From positions 1-5,927 of the forward strand of contig JANQJT010000243.1 of assembly GCA_028281485.1 (NCBI GenBank): 5,927 bases of DNA, given 5' to 3'. The position numbers and the translations under genes were made by a program. Shown piece after piece: positions 1-5,699 of the stretch. Origin of the DNA: Phycisphaeraceae bacterium (GTDB lineage: Bacteria; Planctomycetota; Phycisphaerae; Phycisphaerales; Zrk34). The stretch's first letter is position 1. Each line of letters opens with the position of its first letter. Below the pieces are notes generated by a model. The model was given only the letters and a program-made list of their open reading frames with translations. It made no database searches and was not told the origin of the DNA.

Positions 1-470
1 ACCGCCGGCCCCCCGCCAACGTGCTCAACCAGGTCATCCACTCCTGCAACCAGCTGACCAGCATCCTGGCCAAGCTCGAGGCTAACGCCGCCGGCGCCGA
101 CGACGCGCTCATGCTCGACCTCGAAGGCAACCTCGCCGAGACCAACGCGACCCACGTCTTCATCGTGCGCGACGGCAAGGTCATGACCTCCACCACCGAC
201 GCCTGCCCCACGGGCATCACACGCAAGACCGTGCTCGAGCTGTGCGAACGCAACAACATCCCGCACGAGGTGGGCCACATACCCCACGACCGGGTCCTCT
301 CGGCTGACGAGGTCTTCGTCACGGGCACGATGGGCGAGTTGGTGCCTGTCGTGAAGATCGACGAGGTTGAGTTGGCGGTGGGCCCGATGCACGCCCGGCT
401 CAGCGAGCTGTTCCGGGCCGAGATCGCCGAAAGGCGTGACCCGATCCTTATAGATAAGCCCGCCACATAA
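1..470 (+). CDS. Class IV PLP-dependent aminotransferase, IlvE-like (3' part)
   Basis: This is the C-terminal 155 residues of an aminotransferase of the branched-chain / D-amino-acid transaminase fold (class IV). The reading frame is already open at base 3, so the GTG at 21 is an internal valine and the true start lies to the left. Visible family motifs, in order, are the strand and turn ending in LAETN, where the Glu (residue 46 of the visible part) matches the glutamate that binds the PLP pyridine nitrogen; GITR at 71-74; and ADEVFVTGT at about 101-109, whose TGT turn contacts the PLP phosphate. The catalytic lysine should lie upstream of the window. Such enzymes move an amino group between an amino acid and 2-oxoglutarate or pyruvate in the cytoplasm. 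The sequence cannot separate a branched-chain enzyme from a D-amino-acid transaminase or an aminodeoxychorismate lyase. It is followed by a 149-base gap and looks unrelated to the glycan genes. Confidence 0.9.
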   Translation, partial: RRPPANVLNQVIHSCNQLTSILAKLEANAAGADDALMLDLEGNLAETNATHVFIVRDGKVMTSTTDACPTGITRKTVLELCERNNIPHEVGHIPHDRVLSADEVFVTGTMGELVPVVKIDEVELAVGPMHARLSELFRAEIAERRDPILIDKPAT

Positions 471-477
471 TCCGCCT

Positions 478-556
478 TATTGATTCAAAACCAGGTTGGA
501 CAAGGGATTACGAGCGCTATACTCAAGTATTGATCGCTTGCAGGACCGATATTGAT
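478..556 (+). repeat. Three direct copies of the heptamer TATTGAT
   Basis: TATTGAT occurs at 478-484, 528-534 and 550-556, all on the same strand, with start-to-start spacings of 50 and 22 bases. The second and third copies lie just downstream of the candidate -10 element, and the third sits inside an interrupted palindrome. Repeated short boxes around a promoter can be regulator binding sites. No known regulator is recognised, and the region is AT-richer than its surroundings, which raises the odds of chance copies. Confidence 0.35.
496..523 (+). promoter_or_regulatory. Candidate sigma70-type promoter for the GT4 gene
   Basis: TATACT at 518-523 matches the -10 consensus at five of six positions. 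Upstream, TGGACA at 497-502 matches the -35 consensus at five of six with a 15-base spacer, and the overlapping TTGGAC at 496-501 gives a 16-base spacer. A start site near 530 would leave a leader of about 90 bases before the ATG at 620. The location, in the only sizeable gap upstream of the glycan genes, supports it. Planctomycete promoters are poorly defined, so this is a tentative call. Confidence 0.4.
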
Positions 557-563
557 GATATCG
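547..563. promoter_or_regulatory. Interrupted palindrome, possible operator
   Basis: CGATAT at 547-552 and ATATCG at 558-563 are perfect inverted copies separated by five bases. The symmetry and size would suit a dimeric regulator, and the site would lie about 20-35 bases downstream of the proposed transcription start, where a bound protein would repress. The AT-rich six-pair stem makes it a poor terminator. Function is inferred only from symmetry and position. Confidence 0.3.
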
Positions 564-619
564 AGTAAAATCCTTGTTGGGGGAAGAGGTCATCGGAACC
601 TGCTTGATCAGGAGGCCGC

Positions 620-2998
620 ATGAGTCTGATTCTCTCCGAAGGTTCACGGATCAAATCCTTGGCGCTGTTGGGTTCTTTCGTGCCGCGCAAGTGCGGCATC
701 GCCACCTTTACCAAGGACCTGCGTGATGCGCTGGCCCACGAGGTGGGCACCGACAACGCCGGCGTCCTGGCGATGGACGACATCGCCGACTCCTACCCCT
801 ACGGGCCGGACGTGCGGTTCCAGATCCGTGCCCAGGAGCTGCGCGACTACCGGGCCGCGGCCGACGTGCTCAACATCAACCAGATCGACCTGACCATCGT
901 CCAGCACGAGTACGGCATCTACGGCGGACAGGACGGGGCGTACGTGCTCGACCTGATGCGCCGCCTGCGCATGCCCATCATCTCTACGCTGCACACCGTG
1001 CTCACCGAGCCGACCCGCGGACAGCGCCGCGTCATGCTCGAACTGGCCCGGCTCAGCGACCGCCTGGTCGTCATGAGCAACCTTGCCTTCGAGATCCTCG
1101 CCGAGACCTACGACATCCCCCAAGACAAGATCGCCCTGATCCCTCACGGCATCCACGACGTGCCGTTTGTCGATCCCAGCTTCTACAAGGACCAGTTCGG
1201 CTTCGAGGGCCGCAAGGTCCTGCTCACCTTCGGCCTGCTCTCGCCGGGCAAGGGCATCGAGTACGCCATCGGCGCCATGCCCAAGATCGTCGCCAAGCAC
1301 CCCGACGCGATGTACGTCGTGCTCGGCGCCACCCACCCGCACATCCTCGCCAGCGAGGGCGACGCCTACCGCCTGCGGCTCGAACGCATGGTCGACAAGC
1401 TCGGCGTGCGCAACAACGTCTCGTTCCACAACCGCTTCGTCGGGCTCGACGAGCTGGTCCGCTACATCGGCGCAGCCGACATCTACATCACCCCGTACCT
1501 CAACGAGGCGCAGATCACCTCGGGCACGCTGGCCTACTCCGTCGGCGCGGGCAAGGCCGTGGTCTCCACGCCGTACTGGCACGCCAAGGAGCTGCTGGCC
1601 GACGATCGCGGACGCCTGGTCGACTTCCACGACGCCGACTCGATCGCCCGAGCCGTCAACGACCTGCTGGGCGACGAGATCGAGTGCGCCGCGGTGCGTA
1701 AGCGGGCGTACATGCACTGCCGCCCGATGGTCTGGAAAGAGGTCGCCCGCTCGTACCTGCAGACCGCCGGCGACATCCTCCGCGAACGCGCCAACCGCCC
1801 CCGACCCACCACCCACACCACCGTCGGTCCCGAAGACCCCGAAACCCTGCCCGAGGTGAACTTCGATCATCTCCAGACCATGACCGACTCCACCGGCATC
1901 CTCCAGCACGCGATCTACACCGTGCCCGACCGCCGGCACGGCTACGCCACCGACGACAACGCCAAGGCCCTGATCGCGCTGGCCAAGTACCAGGCGATGC
2001 GCAAGGACGAAACACTCAGCCCGATGATGACCCGCTACCTGTCGTTCATGCACGACGCGTACGACGCCGAGGCCCGACGCTTCCGCGCGTTCCTCAGCTT
2101 CGACCGCCAGTGGCAACCCCAGGGCACGGAAGACACGCACGGCCGGGCGCTGTGGGCGCTGGGCACGGTCACCGCGGCCACGCGCAGCGAGGGCGTGCGC
2201 GGCTTCGCCACACGCCTGTTCGGCGATGCGCTCGGCACCGCAGAGATGTTCCAGTCGCCCCGCGCGATCGCCATGGCGCTGATCGGCATCCACGAATACC
2301 TCTCCCGCTTCGGCGGCGACACGCAGGCCCGACGCATCCGCAAGGAGCTGGCCGATCGGCTGTTCGAACGGTTCGAGGTCAACGCCAGGCCCGAGTGGCC
2401 CTGGCACGAGCCCGCCCTGTCGCGCGACAGCGCCAAGCTGGCCCACGCCCTGCTGCTGGCGGGGCAGTGGCTGCCCGACGGCCGCATGAGCGAGCAGGGG
2501 CTGACCACCCTCAACTGGTTAATCGATCTGCAACTCAACGACGACGGCACCGTCAGCACGCTCGGCAACCAGGGCTGGATGGACGCCGGCGGCAACCGCG
2601 CCCGTTTCGACCAGCAGCCCGCCGAGGTCATGCACCTGATCCACGCCTGCGCCGAGGCCTATCACTGCACGCGCGACCGGGTCTGGGTCCGTCGGGCACG
2701 GCAATTGCTCAACTGGTTCCTCGGTGATAACGACACACAGTCGGTCTTGTACGACAACAAGACCGGCGGCTGCCGCGACGCGCTGCACGCTGACGGCGCC
2801 AACCTCAACCAGGGCGCCGGGGCGACCACGTCGTGGCTGATCTCGCTGCTGTGTGTCAACGAGCTGTTGCAGGAGCTGGGCGTGGACTCGGCGGATGGAT
2901 TGGACGAGGACGAACCACCGGAAGGCGAAACCGATGTCCAGATCGCCGAGCCGCAGATCGAACTGCCCGACGCCTCGGGCAAACCGATCTCCAGCTAA
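620..2998 (+). CDS. GT4 glycosyltransferase fused to a helical C-terminal domain
   Basis: A 792-residue, probably cytoplasmic protein with no signal peptide or membrane segment. Residues 1-390 form a two-Rossmann (GT-B) GT4 glycosyltransferase. The acceptor-side loop carries PRKCGIATF at 22-30; IPHG at 174-177 opens the C-terminal lobe; LLSPGKGIE at 206-214 has the basic residue expected to hold the donor phosphates; and the donor loop is at 293-325 (NEAQITSGTLAYSVGAGKAV). The first Glu of the usual E-x7-E motif is present (E296), but the second is replaced by Ala305. A Pro/Thr-rich linker at 391-412 leads to a helical domain at 415-755, probably an alpha/alpha toroid, with GYATDDNAKAL at 441-451, HGRALWALG at 507-515, WPWHEP at 593-598 and FDQQPAE at 663-669. 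The tail after 755 is acidic and looks disordered. The ATG follows AGGAGG at 610-615. The neighbouring GH130 gene suggests a mannose-containing product; donor and acceptor are unknown. Confidence 0.92.
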   Translation: MSLILSEGSRIKSLALLGSFVPRKCGIATFTKDLRDALAHEVGTDNAGVLAMDDIADSYPYGPDVRFQIRAQELRDYRAAADVLNINQIDLTIVQHEYGIYGGQDGAYVLDLMRRLRMPIISTLHTVLTEPTRGQRRVMLELARLSDRLVVMSNLAFEILAETYDIPQDKIALIPHGIHDVPFVDPSFYKDQFGFEGRKVLLTFGLLSPGKGIEYAIGAMPKIVAKHPDAMYVVLGATHPHILASEGDAYRLRLERMVDKLGVRNNVSFHNRFVGLDELVRYIGAADIYITPYLNEAQITSGTLAYSVGAGKAVVSTPYWHAKELLADDRGRLVDFHDADSIARAVNDLLGDEIECAAVRKRAYMHCRPMVWKEVARSYLQTAGDILRERANRPRPTTHTTVGPEDPETLPEVNFDHLQTMTDSTGILQHAIYTVPDRRHGYATDDNAKALIALAKYQAMRKDETLSPMMTRYLSFMHDAYDAEARRFRAFLSFDRQWQPQGTEDTHGRALWALGTVTAATRSEGVRGFATRLFGDALGTAEMFQSPRAIAMALIGIHEYLSRFGGDTQARRIRKELADRLFERFEVNARPEWPWHEPALSRDSAKLAHALLLAGQWLPDGRMSEQGLTTLNWLIDLQLNDDGTVSTLGNQGWMDAGGNRARFDQQPAEVMHLIHACAEAYHCTRDRVWVRRARQLLNWFLGDNDTQSVLYDNKTGGCRDALHADGANLNQGAGATTSWLISLLCVNELLQELGVDSADGLDEDEPPEGETDVQIAEPQIELPDASGKPISS

Positions 2999-3033
2999 GG
3001 CCCGCGGAACAAATTGACGATAAACACTCTGCC

Positions 3034-3062
3034 GGGACGCTGCGCCGAACCGTCGATAAAAT
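3034..3062 (+). promoter_or_regulatory. Weak candidate internal promoter before the GH130 gene
   Basis: The 99-base gap between the GT4 and GH130 genes holds TAAAAT at 3057-3062, five of six matches to a -10 box, with GGGACG at 3034-3039 at a 17-base spacing as a weak -35. There is no hairpin with a T-run in the gap, so read-through from the GT4 gene is also likely. The element resembles TCGAGTAAAAT at 561-571 in front of the GT4 gene. Low confidence. Confidence 0.22.
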
Positions 3063-3085
3063 GACGCAGATACTTTCACTGCCTT

Positions 3086-3090
3086 GAGGA
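3086..3090 (+). promoter_or_regulatory. Ribosome binding site that fixes the GTG start
   Basis: GAGGA lies seven bases before the GTG at 3098, which is ideal spacing. The first in-frame ATG, at codon 10 (3125), has no comparable site, so the GTG is chosen as the start. Confidence 0.7.
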
Positions 3091-3097
3091 AGTTGCC

Positions 3098-4576
3098 GTG
3101 CCCCCGACCACCACCACCAAGCGTATGCCACTGGAAATCGAGCGACTGCCCGTCCGTTTTGACAACGACGACGGCCGCGTCATCGCACGCCTGTTCACGC
3201 CCGGCGGCGAGATGCGCATCCGCAAGGTGATCCAGCGGATCGGTCGGCTCGGCGAGAACGACATCGATCGACTCCTCGCCGACGTGATGCAAAAGTTCCG
3301 CCACCGCCACGGCGAAATCGAAAAAATCTTCCTCGATCACTACGAAACCGTCGTCCGCATGGTGGGCCGGCCCATCGGCCTCAGCGAAAACCGCAAGCTG
3401 CTCATCGGCTCGTATTTCACGATGGAGTACTCCTTCGAGTCGGCGGCGCTGTTCAACCCGTCGATCGTCCCCAGCAAGCTGCAGTGCAGCGTCGACCGGG
3501 AATCGGTCCGCTTCCTGATGAGCCTGCGCGCGACCGGCGAGGGCCACATCTCCTCGCTGGTCTTCCGCACCGGCACGATCACCGCCGACGGCGTCGTCGA
3601 GGTCGATCCCCCCAGCCGCATCTCTCACGCCGCCAAGATCAGCCACGATCGCCTCTACCACCGCGAGGTCTTCCGCCGCAAGCTGCACGAGATGTCGGTC
3701 GACAGCGAGACGGTCGACCTGATCCTCGACGCCCTCGAAGGGGAGTTCACCTTCGCTCAGCTCGAGCGCGCCGTCACCCAGGCCCGCGCCATGGAGCCGC
3801 GCCTGATGCAGACGCAGGAGACCATCGACAGCATGTTCTGGCTGGCGCGGTCGAACTACCAGCTCAAGCTCGAACGCGGCAGCGATCCGTCCGAGATCGT
3901 CATCTTCCCGCAATCCGAAAACGACTCGCGCGGCATCGAAGACCTCCGTCTCGTCCGCTTCGTCGAAGACAACGGCGAGATCACCTACATGGGCACGTAC
4001 ACGGCGTTCAACGGCTTCACCGCCCTGCCGCAGCTCATGGAGACCCGCAACTTCAACAACCTCCGCATCCACACCCTCAACGGCGCCTGCGCCGTCAACA
4101 AGGGCATGGCGTTGTTCCCGCGCAAGATCGACGGCCACTACGTCATGTGCAGCCGCATCGACGGCGAGAACCTGTTCATCAGCTACTCCGACATGGTCCA
4201 CTTCTGGGAGTCGGCCGAACCGCTGACCACCCCCAAGGCGCCGTGGGAGCTGATGCAGATCGGCAACTGCGGCTCACCGATCGAGACCGAGGCGGGTTGG
4301 ATCATGCTCACGCACGGCGTCGGCCCCATGCGACAGTACTGCATCGGCGCCATGCTGCTGGACCTCGACGACCCAACCAAGATCATCGGCCAGCTCCGCG
4401 AACCGCTGATCACCCCCAACGAGTGCGAGCGCGACGGCTACGTGCCCAACGTCGTCTACACCTGCGGCGCAATGGAACACAACGGCCGACTCATCGTGCC
4501 CTACGCCGCCAGCGACCAGTTCACCAGCTTCGGCTCGATCGAGATCGACACCCTGCTGGACTGGCTGATCAACTAA
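3098..4576 (+). CDS. GH130-family glycoside phosphorylase-like protein with extra domains
   Basis: A 492-residue protein, longer than the usual 320-400 for GH130, with no signal peptide. GH130 enzymes are five-bladed propellers that mostly phosphorolyse beta-mannosides to mannose 1-phosphate. Residues 1-110 are an extra, largely helical region. The first blade begins near ALFNPSIV (117-124) and SLRATGEG (142-149). Residues 172-255 look like a helical insertion, after which the propeller resumes. GIEDLR at 279-284 holds the presumed catalytic Asp282; the family usually has Pro where Leu283 stands. KGMALFPRKI at 335-344, SR at 352-353, GSPIETEAGW at 392-401, THGV at 405-408 and LLDLDDP at 420-426 follow the family pattern. 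Arg353 and His406 fit known phosphate ligands, whereas Lys335 sits where phosphorylases have Arg. I infer a cytoplasmic phosphorylase or transglycosidase on the product of the upstream GT4. A hydrolase is less likely. Substrate linkage cannot be read from the sequence. Confidence 0.88.
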   Translation: MPPTTTTKRMPLEIERLPVRFDNDDGRVIARLFTPGGEMRIRKVIQRIGRLGENDIDRLLADVMQKFRHRHGEIEKIFLDHYETVVRMVGRPIGLSENRKLLIGSYFTMEYSFESAALFNPSIVPSKLQCSVDRESVRFLMSLRATGEGHISSLVFRTGTITADGVVEVDPPSRISHAAKISHDRLYHREVFRRKLHEMSVDSETVDLILDALEGEFTFAQLERAVTQARAMEPRLMQTQETIDSMFWLARSNYQLKLERGSDPSEIVIFPQSENDSRGIEDLRLVRFVEDNGEITYMGTYTAFNGFTALPQLMETRNFNNLRIHTLNGACAVNKGMALFPRKIDGHYVMCSRIDGENLFISYSDMVHFWESAEPLTTPKAPWELMQIGNCGSPIETEAGWIMLTHGVGPMRQYCIGAMLLDLDDPTKIIGQLREPLITPNECERDGYVPNVVYTCGAMEHNGRLIVPYAASDQFTSFGSIEIDTLLDWLIN

Positions 4577-4635
4577 AAACCCGACATTGCAGACCGCGCG
4601 GCCCGTTGGTCGATATCACCCCGTGGCCCCCTACC

Positions 4636-4639
4636 GGAG
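4636..4639 (+). promoter_or_regulatory. Ribosome binding site that fixes the ATG at 4647
   Basis: GGAG lies seven bases before the ATG at 4647. The frame is open back to a TTG at 4587, but that start would add 20 polar residues ahead of the membrane anchor and has no purine-rich site in front of it, so 4647 is preferred. Confidence 0.65.
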
Positions 4640-4646
4640 CAACGCC

Positions 4647-5285
4647 ATGGTACGTCTGTCCCGCCTGCTCACGTCCGCCGCCTTTCTCATCCTCTTCACC
4701 GCCGGCGCCGCGGTCGGCTATCGCCTCATGCAGCAACGCATCGCCAACGACATCTACCGCGATCGACTCCAACAGATCAGCCACGAATACGAAGACCTCC
4801 GCCTGGTCTATAACGAGGCGGTCCGCCGCAGCGCCGTCACCGAGCTGATCGTCACCGAAGACGCGCTCAGCGTGTCGATCCGCACGACCGACGGCCAGGA
4901 CCAACTGATCGACACGCCGTTCCACCCATCGCAAGAGATCTACTGCGACTACCTGGTGATGGACGGCCGCCTATGGATCCGCCGCGTGTACGACCACAAC
5001 ACGCCGCCGCGCGACGGCGTGATCATCGATCCGCATATCGTCGACGTCGACTGGTCCGACCCGAACGTCAAGCACGGCAACGCCGTCTACCGCGCGCTGG
5101 ACGAGGGCCGATGGATCGTGACCGTCACCGGTGACGGCTCGCTCGGCCTGGTGCGCAAGCAACACGACGGGCCCACCCCGCTGGTCGCCGCCCCGGCCGT
5201 GCACGAGTACGACGAGATCGAAAAACAGATCCAGCAGGAAGTCGACAAGATCTCGTTCACCGACGTGCTCGGCAGGCTATGGTGA
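4647..5285 (+). CDS. Membrane-anchored protein of unknown function
   Basis: A 212-residue protein that I do not recognise. Residues 7-28 are a hydrophobic segment after a short basic start (MVRLSRLL), giving a single N-terminal anchor with the bulk outside the cytoplasmic membrane. No lipobox or clear signal-peptidase site is seen. Residues 29-62 are charged and probably helical (possible coiled coil). Residues 65-172 look like a compact beta-rich domain with alternating hydrophobics, for example LIVTEDALSVSIR at 67-79 and RLWIRRVYD at 108-116. A last amphipathic helix spans about 186-204. Only one cysteine (C100) is present, and no catalytic motif is evident. The start follows the GH130 stop by 70 bases on the same strand with no terminator between, so co-transcription is plausible. 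Its last nine bases overlap the end of the converging zinc-ribbon gene. A role in sensing or scaffolding is possible but not shown. Confidence 0.8.
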   Translation: MVRLSRLLTSAAFLILFTAGAAVGYRLMQQRIANDIYRDRLQQISHEYEDLRLVYNEAVRRSAVTELIVTEDALSVSIRTTDGQDQLIDTPFHPSQEIYCDYLVMDGRLWIRRVYDHNTPPRDGVIIDPHIVDVDWSDPNVKHGNAVYRALDEGRWIVTVTGDGSLGLVRKQHDGPTPLVAAPAVHEYDEIEKQIQQEVDKISFTDVLGRLW

Positions 5286-5678
5286 GTCGGCGGGCCCGCC
5301 GCCCGAGGTCAGCTGCCACACCACGATCGCGACAATCACCAACACCATCACGATATTGAACACCACCAGCGCCGTGCGCAGCGGGTGGGATGTTGACGAC
5401 GCGCCGTCTTCGGTCGCAGCGGTTTCGTCGCGGTGTGTGCGGGCTTCGGTTTCGAGATGATCGTGGTAGTTGACGTGGCTGGAGCGCGTGGGCATGTTGA
5501 GTTGGCCGTCGTCTTCGATGGCGTCGCCGGTGCGCCGCTTGGGGAAGGGCACGCGATTGGTGTAGCCGCAGTGGGGGCATGGGGCCTGTTGGCCGATGTC
5601 GTGCACGCTGGCGGTGACCTTCCCGCCGCACCGTGAGCACTTGTACGTCAGCCTTGTGACATTCGGTTCAGACGACAT
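5277..5678 (-). CDS. Zinc-ribbon protein with C-terminal membrane segment
   Basis: A 133-residue protein. The N-terminal 40 residues hold two CxxC knuckles, YKCSRCGGK (C14, C17) and APCPHCGYTN (C34, C37), 16 residues apart, the pattern of a rubredoxin-like zinc ribbon. Residues 45-98 are polar, His/Glu/Thr-rich and probably disordered. Residues 101-123 (LRTALVVFNIVMVLVIVAI onward) are one membrane helix, followed by a short Gly/Pro tail. With no signal peptide, the ribbon should face the cytoplasm. Similar ribbon-plus-TM proteins are common in planctomycetes and mostly have no known function. It starts 21 bases after the stop of the ZIP transporter gene, so the two are likely one transcript, and a link to metal handling is possible but unproven. 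The coding end overlaps the convergent neighbour by nine bases. Confidence 0.78.
   Translation of the reverse strand: MSSEPNVTRLTYKCSRCGGKVTASVHDIGQQAPCPHCGYTNRVPFPKRRTGDAIEDDGQLNMPTRSSHVNYHDHLETEARTHRDETAATEDGASSTSHPLRTALVVFNIVMVLVIVAIVVWQLTSGGGPADSP
5288..5301. other. Perfect 14-bp GC palindrome at the convergent gene ends
   Basis: CGGCGGGCCCGCCG is a perfect palindrome beginning three bases after the stop codon of the plus-strand gene and lying within the last codons of the minus-strand gene. As RNA it could fold into a five-pair stem with a four-base loop on either strand. There is no T-run on either side, so it is not a classical intrinsic terminator. It might still help stop or stabilise the two converging transcripts. 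Confidence 0.35.
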
Positions 5679-5684
5679 CAAGCA

Positions 5685-5688
5685 CCTC
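5685..5688 (-). promoter_or_regulatory. Ribosome binding site that fixes the zinc-ribbon start
   Basis: On the minus strand GAGG lies six bases before the ATG at 5678. The in-frame GTG at 5690 overlaps this site and has no good site of its own, so the 133-residue form starting at 5678 is preferred over the 137-residue one. Confidence 0.6.
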
Positions 5689-5699
5689 ACGAGACCGTG

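Noticed and set aside
447..480. CTTAT/ATAAG inverted copies at the end of the aminotransferase gene as a terminator
   Set aside because: AT-rich five-pair stems without a GC core or following T-run; no convincing terminator.
599..612. CCTG-N6-CAGG mini-hairpin touching the GT4 ribosome site
   Set aside because: Only four base pairs, too weak to claim translational control.
523..783. 86-codon minus-strand open frame across the GT4 promoter and start
   Set aside because: No motif, no sensible ribosome site, and it covers the start of a strongly supported gene.
644..2446. 600-codon open frame on the minus strand opposite the GT4 gene
   Set aside because: It is the mirror of a GC-rich gene: the translation is Val/Gly/Ala/Asp-rich with no recognisable motifs, while the plus strand has clear GT4 motifs.
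2519..4201. 560-codon minus-strand open frame spanning the GT4/GH130 junction
   Set aside because: It runs across two well-supported plus-strand genes, has low-complexity composition and no domain, and is explained by third-position GC bias.
4587..4646. TTG start 20 codons upstream for the anchored protein
   Set aside because: No ribosome site, and it would put a polar stretch before the basic start and membrane helix; the ATG at 4647 has GGAG at proper spacing.
3484..4848. 454-codon plus-strand open frame in another frame of the GH130 gene
   Set aside because: The translation is Arg/Pro/His-rich, typical of an out-of-frame reading, and it overlaps the GH130 gene and the next gene.
5688..5699. 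CACG-N4-CGTG inverted repeat between the ZIP and zinc-ribbon genes
   Set aside because: Four base pairs in a 21-base gap with no T-run; likely chance.
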